DNA of 64,000 nucleotides. It comes from Phenylobacterium sp. GTDB taxonomy: Bacteria > Pseudomonadota > Alphaproteobacteria > Caulobacterales > Caulobacteraceae. Shown one piece after another: positions 16,913 through 25,645 of this stretch. The DNA lies in the NCBI RefSeq assembly GCF_004297125.1, contig NZ_SCVD01000022.1, positions 1-64,000 of the forward strand, written 5' to 3'. A model generated the notes under the pieces. That model worked only from the letters and a program-made list of their open reading frames with translations, was not told the origin of the DNA and did no database searches. The first letter of the stretch is position 1, and each line of letters starts with the position of its first letter. Both the position numbers and the translations under genes were made by a program.

Positions 16913-17905
16913 ATGACCAGCCCGATCGAAGCCGAGACCATGACCACCATCGCCATCGAGGGCGGCAAGGGGCCCGCTTCGGCGCTGAAGCCCGTCCGGG
17001 CGCCGATCCCGGAGCCCGGTCCGGGCCAGATCCTGATCAAGGTGAAGGCGGCAGGCGTCAACCGGCCCGACATCGTCCAGCGCAACGGCGGCTATCCGCC
17101 GCCGCCCGGCGCCCCGGACACCATGGGCCTGGAGGTGGCCGGCGTGGTGGCCAAGGCCGCCGGCCGCTGGAAGGTCGGCGACAAGGTCTGCGCCTTGCTG
17201 GGCGGCGGCGGCTATGCCGAATACGCCGCGGTCGACGCGCGCCACGCCCTGCCGATCCCGGAGGGCCTGAGCTTCGAGGAAGCCGCCGGCCTGCCCGAGA
17301 CGGTGTTCACGGTCTACGCCAACGTCTTCGAGCACGGTCGCCTGAAGGCCGGCGAGACGCTGATGATCCATGGCGCAACCTCCGGCATCGGGGTCACGGC
17401 GATCCAGATGGCCAAGGCGGCCGGCGCCAAGGTGATCGGCACGGGCCGCGGCGCCGACAAGGCCAAGACCGCGCTGGCGCTCGGCGCCGACGTCGCGGTC
17501 GACGTCACGACCGAGGACTTCGCCGAGGTCGCCAAGCGCGAAGGCGGCGTGGACGTGGTGCTGGAGATGGTCGGCGGCGACTATGTGCCGAAGGACCTGG
17601 ACGCCCTGAAGACGGACGGCCGCATCGTGTTCATCGCGGCGCTGGCCGGCCCCATGCTCGGCATCCCGATCTTCGCGATCATGATGAAGCGCGCCGTCAT
17701 CACCGGCTCCACGCTGCGGCCCCGCAGCGCCGACGAGAAGGCCCGCCTGGCCGCCGAGATCGAGCGCGTCGTCTGGCCCTGGATCGCGGCGGGCAAGGTG
17801 AAGCCGCAAATCGACGCCACCTTCCCCCTGGAAGACGCGGCCGCCGCCCATGCCCACCTGGAGGGCGGCGCCCACGTCGGCAAGGTGATCCTGGTCACGC
17901 AGTAG
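16913..17905 (+). CDS. NAD(P)H:quinone oxidoreductase, zinc-independent MDR family
   Basis: 330-residue medium-chain reductase of the QOR/PIG3 type. It has VKAAGVNRPDIVQRNGGYPPPPG in the catalytic domain, GLPETVFTVYANVF, and the nucleotide-binding HGATSGIGVTAIQMAK. Structural-zinc cysteines are absent. The ATG at 16913 has CAGGA upstream and replaces an unlikely 22-residue extension. It probably reduces quinones or enones with NADPH in the cytosol. Confidence 0.92.
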   Translation: MTSPIEAETMTTIAIEGGKGPASALKPVRAPIPEPGPGQILIKVKAAGVNRPDIVQRNGGYPPPPGAPDTMGLEVAGVVAKAAGRWKVGDKVCALLGGGGYAEYAAVDARHALPIPEGLSFEEAAGLPETVFTVYANVFEHGRLKAGETLMIHGATSGIGVTAIQMAKAAGAKVIGTGRGADKAKTALALGADVAVDVTTEDFAEVAKREGGVDVVLEMVGGDYVPKDLDALKTDGRIVFIAALAGPMLGIPIFAIMMKRAVITGSTLRPRSADEKARLAAEIERVVWPWIAAGKVKPQIDATFPLEDAAAAHAHLEGGAHVGKVILVTQ

Positions 17906-17940
17906 CCGGAACGGCGCCGCCACAGCCGCGTTGGGCGCGG

Positions 17941-18264
17941 ATGTCCTCGAACGTCATCCAGCGCGGCCTCACCAACCTCGGCGTCGTCACCGCCCGGCCG
18001 ATCGCCTTCGTGGCGGTCGGCGCCTACGCGGTCGCTTGGCTCGTCTTCGACCGTGGAAGTTTCGACATGCACGGCGGCGCGGCGCTGGGGGCGTGGTTCA
18101 TGACGCTGTTCATCCAGCGCGCCGCGCACCGCGACACCCAGGCGATCCAGGCCAAGCTGGACGAACTGTTGCGCGCGCACGGCGAGGCGCGCACCGAGCT
18201 GGCGAGCCTGGACGACGACGAGCCCGAGGAAATCGAACGCCGGCGAGAACGGGAGCGGGCGTAG
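17941..18264 (+). CDS. Low-affinity iron permease-like small membrane protein
   Basis: 107 residues with two hydrophobic segments (about 18-37 and 44-58), then FIQRAAHRDTQAIQAKLDELLRA and a charged tail with DDDEPEEIERR. The FIQ-RDTxAIQxKLDEL motif is shared with proteins annotated as low-affinity iron permeases in proteobacteria, much shorter than fungal Fet4. Transport has not been shown for these short forms. It follows the quinone reductase by 35 bases. Confidence 0.75.
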   Translation: MSSNVIQRGLTNLGVVTARPIAFVAVGAYAVAWLVFDRGSFDMHGGAALGAWFMTLFIQRAAHRDTQAIQAKLDELLRAHGEARTELASLDDDEPEEIERRRERERA

Positions 18265-19497
18265 CTACTTCTCGAAGATGCCCATCAGCAGCGGACGCAC
18301 GAACACCGAGGCCGCCGCCTTGGGCCGCACGTCGGGGACCAGGTAGCCCAGCTCGGCGCAGGCGTTCAGGGTGGCGTTCAGCATCTGCGAGGCGATGAAG
18401 GGATCCACCGGCCGGATCGAACCCTCGGCGATCCCGTCCGAGATCATCGAGGCGAAACGGTCCGAGACGCGGTTCGCATGCTCCACCATCACCCGGCGCA
18501 TCTGTTCCGGCAGGGCGGTGAGCGCGCTGGTGCGCAGCAGCGGGCCGTGGTCGGAGAGCTGGAACTCGGCGAGCGCCGCAGCGCAGGCCGACACCTTGGC
18601 CCACTGGTCGCCGGGCAGCTCCATCGCCAGGCGCTGCGCGCGGGTCATGACCTCGAAGCTGCGCTCGAAGCAGGTCACCACCAGGTCGTCCTTGGCCTCG
18701 TTGTGGTGGTAGAAGCTGCCCTTGGTGACGTTGAGCTCGGCCGAGATCTTGTCCACCGAAGCGCCGCGGTAGCCGCGCAGGTTGATCAGCCGCGTCGCGG
18801 CCAGCAGGAAGGTCTCCCGCGCCAGCTCCGGCCCCTCGCGGGCGGCGAGCTGGTCCATCGGGATCGGAGCGGGCTCCCAGGCGGCGCCCTCGGGCGCCAT
18901 GCCGTGCAGGAAGATGTCGACCATGCGGTCGCGGACGCGCGGATGGTCCACCGGGTCGTACTTCGCCAACCAGGCCCCGCCCCAGAACACCTGCTCCAGC
19001 AGCATCCGGGTGCGCGCGGTGCGCCGGCCGCGGGACATCCAGATCAGGTCGGGATGGTCGAAGATCTGCCGCGCCTTGCGGAACAGCCGGCCGTAGGCGG
19101 TGGCCACTTCCTCACGCCGCGGCGAGGTCAGCGCCCGCAGTTCCGAGATGATCGGCAGCGGCGGGGCCGTGCCGGCGATGGTCCGGCCCAGCACGTCCAG
19201 GTAGAGGGTGAAGAACGCGTGCAGCCGCTCGGGCGGGCTCGGCGCGCGCACCGCCTCCTCGGCCAGGTCGTACAAGGTCTCGATCCCGCGGGTGATGCAG
19301 GCGGCGGCGAGGTCGTCCTTGCGCTTGAAATAGTAGGTGACGCTGGTGGTCGACAGATCGACGGCCGCGGCGGCGTCGCCCAGCGTCAAACCTTTGATTC
19401 CCTTGCGGTTCAGGATGCGGGTCGCCGCATCCAGGATCGCTTCACGCTTACGCTCGAACCGATCTGTGGATCTTGCCGCCGCGCTTCGTGGAGCCAT
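18265..19497 (-). CDS. Tandem TetR-family transcriptional regulator (two DNA-binding domains)
   Basis: 410 residues with two complete TetR modules. The first helix-turn-helix spans about residues 18-65 (ILDAATRILNRKGIKGLTLG, STTSVTYYFKRKDDL). The second spans about 228-275 (TFLLAATRLINLRGYRGASV, TKGSFYHHNEAKDDL). Each is followed by a helical regulatory domain. The ATG at 19497 drops a 19-residue extension. Such double TetR proteins occur in Caulobacterales and sphingomonads, often near lipid catabolism genes. Ligand and targets are unknown. Confidence 0.9.
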   Translation of the reverse strand: MAPRSAAARSTDRFERKREAILDAATRILNRKGIKGLTLGDAAAAVDLSTTSVTYYFKRKDDLAAACITRGIETLYDLAEEAVRAPSPPERLHAFFTLYLDVLGRTIAGTAPPLPIISELRALTSPRREEVATAYGRLFRKARQIFDHPDLIWMSRGRRTARTRMLLEQVFWGGAWLAKYDPVDHPRVRDRMVDIFLHGMAPEGAAWEPAPIPMDQLAAREGPELARETFLLAATRLINLRGYRGASVDKISAELNVTKGSFYHHNEAKDDLVVTCFERSFEVMTRAQRLAMELPGDQWAKVSACAAALAEFQLSDHGPLLRTSALTALPEQMRRVMVEHANRVSDRFASMISDGIAEGSIRPVDPFIASQMLNATLNACAELGYLVPDVRPKAAASVFVRPLLMGIFEK

Positions 19498-19596
19498 GGG
19501 CGCCCTATTCCCCGAATGGACACCCTTTTGACCCCGAAAGGGCCGCTTCGCCAAGACTCTACGTCACCCAAGTTGACGCGTGAACAGGCGCCACCC

Positions 19597-21009
19597 TCAG
19601 CTGTCCGAGAACCCGAACGGCGCGCTGGTGCGGCGGATGTCGTCGGGCAGGATCTGGCGGCCGATCGGCGGCGCCGAACGCGCGGTGCATTCGGTCCTGT
19701 GGCAGAGGCGGCAGGTGACCCCGATGGGCGTTGCCGCCTCCGCGCCGTTCGGCTGGTCCTGGGTGTAGATCAGGCGGCCCGCGTGCTCGGCCGCGCACCC
19801 CAGGGCGATGGCCCGTTCCACCCGCGGCTTGCCATAGCCGCCCCCGCCGGCGGTGACCGTCCGGGCGATGGAGAAGAAGCGCTGGCCATCGGGCAGCTCC
19901 AGCCACTGGGTGACGATCTGGCGGGGCGTGCGGAAGGCCTGGTGGACGGTCCACAGCGGGCAGCCGCCGCCGTGGCGCGCGAACGGGAAGCCGGCGCCGT
20001 CCAGGCGCTTGGAGACGTTGCCCGCCTCGTCCACCCGGATGAAGAAGAAGGGCACGCGCTCCTGCCCGGGCTTCTGCAGGGTGGTGAGCCGGTGGGCGAT
20101 CTGCTCGAAGCTGGCCCCGAACTGGCGGCCCAGCGCCTCCAGGTCGTAGCGACGCGCCTCCACGGCCCGGGCGAAGGCGGTGTAGGGCATCAGGAGCGCG
20201 GCGGCCGCATAGCTGGCCAACGCCCGGCGCGTCAGCCGCTCGCCGCTCTCGGTGGCGAACCCGCCCATCGAGACCACCGCGTCCACGTCGCCCCCCAGCT
20301 CCAGGTAGGCGAGCTGCAGGGCGAGCTGGAAGGTCTGGCTGGCGTTGTCCAGCTCGTCGCTGAGCAGGATTTCGCGACGGTGATGATCCAGGCGCCGCGT
20401 GGAGCCGACCATCACCTCGGGCGGCAACCTGCGGACCTTCAGGTTGTGCCGGGCCTTGAAGTAGGCGGTGAAACCCTCGTGGGACGCCACCTGCTGCGCC
20501 AGCCGCTCGGCCGCGTCGTCCAGGCTGGGGAAGCTGTTGCGCCGCGCCTCCAGGAACCGCCGGGACTCGGCCACGGGGTCGGAGGCGTCGGCGCCGCGGC
20601 CGGCCGCGTCGGCCTGGACCCCGCGGTCGGCCAGCGCGAGCTGTTCTTCCCGGTAGGCCGTGTAGAGCCGCAACAGGGCCTCGGTGATGCCGGGGAAGTT
20701 GGTGGTGACGTCGGCGCTCTCCAGCGACGGCAGGTCGATGTCGGCGAACATCGGGTCCTTCAGCACGGCCTGCAGCCGCGCCGCATCGTCATTGGCCCCG
20801 CTCCCCGCCAGGGCCGCCATGTCCAGCTTGTAGGTCTGGGCGAGGCGCAGCAGCACCTCGGCGCTGAGCGGCCGATGGTTGCGCTCCAGGAGCGCGATGT
20901 AGGACGCCGAGACATCCAGGTCGGCGGCCATGTCGGCCTGGGTCAGGCCCCGGTCGCGGCGCAGGCGACGCAGGCTGGGACCCACATAGAGACGACGGTC
21001 GGCAGGCAT
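19597..21009 (-). CDS. XRE-type regulator with IrrE/DUF955-like and DUF2083 domains (RamB-like, glyoxylate shunt)
   Basis: 470 residues. An HTH_XRE domain at about 10-65 contains LRRLRRDRGLTQADMAADLDVSASYIALLERN. A middle ImmA/IrrE-like domain has RREILLSDELDNASQTFQLALQLAYLE but lacks a clear HExxH. A C-terminal zinc-like CRLCHRTEC segment closes the protein. The same architecture is found in RamB, the regulator of acetate metabolism. It is divergent from aceA across 147 bases that contain a TTACAA/TTGTAA inverted repeat. Control of aceA and glcB is inferred from this. Confidence 0.88.
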   Translation of the reverse strand: MPADRRLYVGPSLRRLRRDRGLTQADMAADLDVSASYIALLERNHRPLSAEVLLRLAQTYKLDMAALAGSGANDDAARLQAVLKDPMFADIDLPSLESADVTTNFPGITEALLRLYTAYREEQLALADRGVQADAAGRGADASDPVAESRRFLEARRNSFPSLDDAAERLAQQVASHEGFTAYFKARHNLKVRRLPPEVMVGSTRRLDHHRREILLSDELDNASQTFQLALQLAYLELGGDVDAVVSMGGFATESGERLTRRALASYAAAALLMPYTAFARAVEARRYDLEALGRQFGASFEQIAHRLTTLQKPGQERVPFFFIRVDEAGNVSKRLDGAGFPFARHGGGCPLWTVHQAFRTPRQIVTQWLELPDGQRFFSIARTVTAGGGGYGKPRVERAIALGCAAEHAGRLIYTQDQPNGAEAATPIGVTCRLCHRTECTARSAPPIGRQILPDDIRRTSAPFGFSDS

Positions 21010-21033
21010 GGCAGGCCCTTGGTTTGTCACACC

Positions 21034-21060
21034 TTACAACATTACAGGGAAATCTTGTAA
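21034..21060. promoter_or_regulatory. Candidate operator between the RamB-like regulator and aceA
   Basis: TTACAA (21034-21039) and TTGTAA (21055-21060) are perfect inverted 6-mers separated by 15 bases in an AT-rich island within GC-rich DNA. It lies 97 bases before the aceA ATG and 25 bases before the regulator start, suiting both autoregulation and aceA control. Confidence 0.5.
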
Positions 21061-21156
21061 AGTTTGACAGCTAGACCGCGCAGCGACTCCACAGGGGGCT
21101 CCGCGACCCGTACGCCGATGGTCAATCGAACTCCGTCTGACCAGGGATTTCCAGCT

Positions 21157-22749
21157 ATGGCGTACCAGGACCACATCATCGAGATGGGCCAGCTCATCAG
21201 GAGCAAGAACGGCACGTGGGACGGCATCAGCGCCGAGTCCGTGGCGCGGATGCGCCTGCAGAACCGCTTCAAGACCGGTCTCGAGATCGCCAAGTACACC
21301 GCCGGCATCATGCGCGAGGACATGGCGGCCTATGACGCCGACCCGGCCAACTACACCCAGTCGCTGGGCTGCTGGCACGGCTTCATCGCCCAGCAGAAGC
21401 TGATCTCGATCAAGAAGCACTTCGGCACCACGAAGCAGCGCTACATCTACCTGTCGGGCTGGATGGTCGCCGCGCTCCGCTCGGACTTCGGCCCGCTGCC
21501 GGACCAGTCCATGCACGAGAAGACCTCGGTCCCGGCCCTGATCGAAGAGATCTACACCTTCCTGAAGCAGGCCGACGCCCGCGAGCTGGGCGGCCTGTTC
21601 CGCGACCTCGACGCCGCGCGCGCGGCCGGCGACAAGGCCAAGGAGCAGAAGCTGGTCGACGCGATCGACAACTATGAGACCCACGTCGTTCCGATCATCG
21701 CCGACATCGACGCCGGCTTCGGCAACGCGGAAGCCACCTACCTGCTGGCCAAGAAGATGATCGAGGCGGGCGCCTGCGCCCTGCAGATCGAGAACCAGGT
21801 CTCCGACGAGAAGCAGTGCGGCCACCAGGACGGCAAGGTCACCGTGCCGCACGAGGACTTCCTCGCGAAGGTCCGCGCCTGCCGCTACGCCTTCCTCGAA
21901 CTGGGCGTCGACAACGGCGTCATCGTCACCCGCACCGACTCGCTCGGCGCCGGCCTGACCAAGCAGATCGCCGTCAGCCATGAACCGGGCGACCTCGGCG
22001 ACAAGTACAACAGCTTCCTGGACTGCGAAGAGATCGCCCCCGCCGACATGAAGAACGGCGACGTGGTCCTGAACCGCGGCGGCAAGCTGCTGCGGCCCAA
22101 GCGCCTGCCGTCGAACCTGTTCCAGTTCCGCGAGGGCACCGGCGCCGACCGCTGCGTCCTGGACTGCATCACCTCGCTGCAGCACGGCGCCGACCTGCTG
22201 TGGATCGAGACGGAGAAGCCGCACATCGAGCAGATCGCCTCGATGGTCGACCGCATCCGCGAGGTCTTCCCGAACGCCAAGCTGGCCTACAACAACAGCC
22301 CGTCGTTCAACTGGACCCTCAACTTCCGCCAGCAGGTCTATGACGCGTGGGCCTCGGCCGGGAAGGACGTCTCGTCCTACGACCGCGCCGGCCTGATGAG
22401 CGTGGACTACGACACCACCGAACTGGCGGCCGAGGCCGACGAGCGCATCCGCACCTTCCAGGCGGACAGCGCCAAGCGGGCCGGCATCTTCCACCACCTG
22501 ATCACCCTGCCGACCTACCACACGGCCGCCCTGTCCACGGACAACCTGGCCAAGGAGTACTTCGGCAAGCAGGGCATGCTGGGCTACGTCGCCGGCGTGC
22601 AGCGCCAGGAGATCCGCCAGGGCATCGCCTGCGTCCGCCACCAGAACATGTCGGGCTCCGACATCGGCGACGACCACAAGGAATACTTCGCCGGCGAGGC
22701 GGCCCTGAAGGCCGGCGGCGTGCACAACACGATGAATCAGTTCGCCTAA
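21157..22749 (+). CDS. aceA: Isocitrate lyase, long form
   Basis: Splits isocitrate to succinate and glyoxylate. 530 residues, the longer subfamily found in Pseudomonas and Caulobacterales rather than the 430-residue E. coli type. The active-site loop is [11 protein letters not shown], a KxCGH variant, preceded by [32 protein letters not shown] and the C-terminal QRQEIRQGI segment are also present. ATG at 21157 gives the normal [12 protein letters not shown]-terminus. It ends in an intrinsic terminator before glcB. Confidence 0.96.
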   Translation: MAYQDHIIEMGQLIRSKNGTWDGISAESVARMRLQNRFKTGLEIAKYTAGIMREDMAAYDADPANYTQSLGCWHGFIAQQKLISIKKHFGTTKQRYIYLSGWMVAALRSDFGPLPDQSMHEKTSVPALIEEIYTFLKQADARELGGLFRDLDAARAAGDKAKEQKLVDAIDNYETHVVPIIADIDAGFGNAEATYLLAKKMIEAGACALQIENQVSDEKQCGHQDGKVTVPHEDFLAKVRACRYAFLELGVDNGVIVTRTDSLGAGLTKQIAVSHEPGDLGDKYNSFLDCEEIAPADMKNGDVVLNRGGKLLRPKRLPSNLFQFREGTGADRCVLDCITSLQHGADLLWIETEKPHIEQIASMVDRIREVFPNAKLAYNNSPSFNWTLNFRQQVYDAWASAGKDVSSYDRAGLMSVDYDTTELAAEADERIRTFQADSAKRAGIFHHLITLPTYHTAALSTDNLAKEYFGKQGMLGYVAGVQRQEIRQGIACVRHQNMSGSDIGDDHKEYFAGEAALKAGGVHNTMNQFA

Positions 22750-22774
22750 ACCGCGCTCGGGTTCACGCGTCGAA

Positions 22775-22811
22775 AGGGCGGCCTGGGATGTCTCGGGCCG
22801 CCCTCTTTTTT
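22775..22811 (+). terminator. Intrinsic terminator of aceA
   Basis: A 9-bp stem AGGGCGGCC/GGCCGCCCT with a 12-base loop is followed by C and six T. It separates aceA from glcB, which starts 69 bases on. Confidence 0.85.
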
Positions 22812-22879
22812 CCTGTATTGCTTCGGTCGCGCGCGACCTGCGCGATGCTGGCCGCCAAGCCTTTCGAGAGCCCAAGCGT

Positions 22880-25042
22880 ATGGATATCTCCAACACCCTT
22901 TCCGTCGACGATCTCCTGCATGGTTTCGTCGAGACCGAGCTCCTGCCGGGGACGGGCATCGGCCCGCAGGCCTTCTGGGGCGCCCTGGAGGCGATCCTCG
23001 CCGACTTCACGCCCAGGAACCTGGAGCTGCTGCGAAAGCGCGACGAACTGCAGGTCCTGATCGACGGCTACTGGCGCGATCGCCGCGGCAAGCCGGTGGA
23101 CGTGGCCGAGGAGACCGCCTTTCTGCGCGAGATCGGCTACCTGCAGCCCGAGCCCGCCGCCTTCCGGATCGGCACGCAGAATGTCGACCCCGAGATCGCC
23201 AGGCTGGCCGGCCCGCAGCTCGTGGTGCCGGTGTCCAACGGCCGCTATGCGCTGAACGCCGCCAACGCCCGCTGGGGCAGCCTCTACGACGCCCTCTACG
23301 GCACCGACGCCCTGGAGCCGCCGACCGGGACCAAGGGCTACGACCCCGCGCGCGGCGCCAAGGTGATCGCCTTCGCCCGCGCCCTGCTGGACCGCGTGGC
23401 GCCCCTGTCCAACGGCTCGCACGCCGACGCCGAAGGCTATGCGGTGGTCGGCGAGAACCTCGTCGTCCGGCTGAAGGGCGGCCAGGAGTCCTTCCTCGCC
23501 GATCCCGCCCAGTTCGCCGGCTACCGCGGCGCGGTCGCGGCGCCTGACGCGGTGCTGCTGCAGCACAACGGTCTGCACCTGGAGATCCAGGTCGACCGGA
23601 CCAGCAACATCGGCAAGGACGATCCCGCCGGCGTCGCCGACGTGCTGGTCGAGGCGGCCCTGACCGCCATCCAGGACTGCGAGGACTCGGTCGCCGCCGT
23701 GGACGCCGAGGACAAGGTCGGCGTCTACCGCAACTGGCTGGGCCTGATGAAGGGCGACCTCTCCGCCAGCTTCCAGAAGGGCGGCAGGACCGAGACCCGC
23801 CGGCTGGACGAGGACCGCGCCTACCACGCCGCCGATGGGGGCCAGCTCACCCTGCGCGGTCGCTCGCTGATGCTGGTCCGCAACGTCGGCCACCACATGA
23901 CCACCGACATGGTCCGGTTCGGCGGCGAGCCGGTGTTCGAGACCGCCGTGGACGCCCTCATCACCGTCACCGCCGCCCTGCACGACCTGAAGGGCGTGCG
24001 CCGGAACAGCCCGGCCGGCTCGGTCTACATCGTGAAGCCCAAGATGCACGGGCCCGACGAGGTCGCCCTGGCCGTGCGCCTGTTCGACCTGGTCGAGGAC
24101 GCGCTGGGCCTTGAGCGCAACACCGTCAAGATCGGCATCATGGACGAGGAGCGCCGCACCAGCGCCAACCTCAAGGCCTGCATCGCGGCCGCGCGGGATC
24201 GGGTGGTGTTCATCAACACCGGCTTCCTCGACCGCACCGGCGACGAGATCCACACCGCCATGGAACTGGGGCCGATGGCCCGCAAGGACGCGATCAAGGC
24301 CGAGCCCTGGCTGCCCGCCTACGAGAAGCGCAACGTCGAGATCGGGCTGGCCACCGGCTTCCAGGGCCGCGCGCAGATCGGCAAAGGCATGTGGGCCGCG
24401 CCCGACATGATGAAGGACATGCTGGCCGCCAAGATTGGCCACCCGAAGGCCGGCGCGAACACCGCCTGGGTGCCGTCGCCGACCGCCGCCGTGCTGCACG
24501 CCCTTCACTATCACGAGGTCGAGGTCCCGGCCCTGCAGGCCCAGATGGCCGCGGCAGGCGAGACCACGGGCCTGACCGAACTGCTGACCCCGCCGCTGGC
24601 CAAGTCCAACTGGAGCCCGGCCGACGTGCAGCAGGAACTGGACAACAACGCCCAGGGCATCCTGGGCTATGTGGTCCGCTGGATCGACCAGGGCGTCGGC
24701 TGTTCCAAGGTGCCCGACATCCACGACGTGGGGCTGATGGAAGACCGCGCGACCCTGCGCATCTCCAGCCAGCACATCGCCAACTGGCTGCACCACGGCG
24801 TTTGCACCGAGGCGCAGGTGCGCGAGACGATGGCGCGGATGGCCAAGGTGGTGGACGGCCAGAACGCCGACGATCCGCTCTACACGCCCATGAGCGGCAA
24901 TCCGGACAGCATCGCCTTCCAGGCGGCGCTGGACCTGGTGTTCAAGGGCCGCGAGCAGCCCAACGGCTACACCGAGCACATCCTGACCCGCCGCCGCCGC
25001 GAGCGGAAGGCGCAGGCGGCCGGGGCTCTCGCCCCGGCCTGA
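22880..25042 (+). CDS. glcB: Malate synthase G
   Basis: Condenses glyoxylate and acetyl-CoA to malate, completing the glyoxylate shunt. 720 residues, the monomeric isoform G. Key segments are [80 protein letters not shown] and a final [11 protein letters not shown]. It lies directly downstream of aceA but behind a terminator, so it may have its own promoter in 22812-22879. Confidence 0.96.
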   Translation: MDISNTLSVDDLLHGFVETELLPGTGIGPQAFWGALEAILADFTPRNLELLRKRDELQVLIDGYWRDRRGKPVDVAEETAFLREIGYLQPEPAAFRIGTQNVDPEIARLAGPQLVVPVSNGRYALNAANARWGSLYDALYGTDALEPPTGTKGYDPARGAKVIAFARALLDRVAPLSNGSHADAEGYAVVGENLVVRLKGGQESFLADPAQFAGYRGAVAAPDAVLLQHNGLHLEIQVDRTSNIGKDDPAGVADVLVEAALTAIQDCEDSVAAVDAEDKVGVYRNWLGLMKGDLSASFQKGGRTETRRLDEDRAYHAADGGQLTLRGRSLMLVRNVGHHMTTDMVRFGGEPVFETAVDALITVTAALHDLKGVRRNSPAGSVYIVKPKMHGPDEVALAVRLFDLVEDALGLERNTVKIGIMDEERRTSANLKACIAAARDRVVFINTGFLDRTGDEIHTAMELGPMARKDAIKAEPWLPAYEKRNVEIGLATGFQGRAQIGKGMWAAPDMMKDMLAAKIGHPKAGANTAWVPSPTAAVLHALHYHEVEVPALQAQMAAAGETTGLTELLTPPLAKSNWSPADVQQELDNNAQGILGYVVRWIDQGVGCSKVPDIHDVGLMEDRATLRISSQHIANWLHHGVCTEAQVRETMARMAKVVDGQNADDPLYTPMSGNPDSIAFQAALDLVFKGREQPNGYTEHILTRRRRERKAQAAGALAPA

Positions 25043-25046
25043 TCGA

Positions 25047-25406
25047 TCACTTCTTGGTCCAGCCGCCGCCGGCGGGCTTGAAGAACTCGCCCGGCTTGAT
25101 GCGGCCCTGCACCACCGTCGTATAGGCCGAAGCCCCCGCCGCGGCGGGGGTGACGCCGTTCTTGGCGGCGGCTTCGCGGTAGAGCGCGGCGCGGCCGGAG
25201 TTGATGTCGTCCACGGCGGCTTTCAGGGCGGGATCGGACGAGGGCTTCACGAAGCCCAGGAAGCCGTCCGCCTGTTCGCCCACCACGCCGGCGGCCTTGG
25301 CGGCGTCCACGGCGGCCTTGGAATCCATCGCCTGGGCGGCGGCGGGGGTCACGGCCAGTGCGGCCATCACGGCGGCGCCGACGTTGAAGAAGTCACGTTT
25401 GTTCAT
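25047..25406 (-). CDS. ydbL: YdbL-like DUF1318 periplasmic protein
   Basis: 119 residues with a signal peptide (about 1-26, ending AAQA) and a DUF1318 body: DPALKAAVDDINSGRAALYREAAAKNGVT and GRIKPGEFFKPAGGGW. It is the third gene of a ydbH-ynbE-ydbL set, in the same order as in E. coli. The E. coli products act together at the envelope with the AsmA-like YdbH in phospholipid transport between membranes. ATG at 25406 is favoured over an ATG abutting the AGGAGGGG at 25415. Confidence 0.88.
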   Translation of the reverse strand: MNKRDFFNVGAAVMAALAVTPAAAQAMDSKAAVDAAKAAGVVGEQADGFLGFVKPSSDPALKAAVDDINSGRAALYREAAAKNGVTPAAAGASAYTTVVQGRIKPGEFFKPAGGGWTKK

Positions 25407-25421
25407 GGCTCTCATCCCCTC

Positions 25422-25610
25422 CTAGAAGAGGTTCGGGTTCTTCTGGATCAAGGCCTTCACGTCCTCGTCCAGCTGCAGCCGGACGTTGGCGTCCAGCTTG
25501 GCGTAGATGGTGATCGGCGCGACCTCCACCCTCACGGTCGGCGTACACGCGCCCAAGGCCGTCAAGGCCAAGGCGCTGAACACCGCCAGCGATAGTCTCC
25601 GATCGATCAT
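25422..25610 (-). CDS. ynbE: YnbE-like lipoprotein
   Basis: 62 residues. It has a lipoprotein signal with lipobox LGAC, then TPTVRVEVAPITIYAKLDANVRL and KALIQKNPNLF, the signature of YnbE. It should be an outer-membrane lipoprotein that partners YdbH. It starts 35 bases after the ydbH stop and precedes ydbL by 15 bases. Confidence 0.9.
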   Translation of the reverse strand: MIDRRLSLAVFSALALTALGACTPTVRVEVAPITIYAKLDANVRLQLDEDVKALIQKNPNLF

Positions 25611-25645
25611 TCGGTCGTCTCCGTCATGACCCCATCCTAGCAGCC

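Noticed and set aside
16891..18264. 457-residue frame joining shadow sequence of the quinone reductase to the iron-permease-like protein
   Set aside because: The first 350 residues are an out-of-frame shadow rich in Arg and Gly; the real gene starts at 17941.
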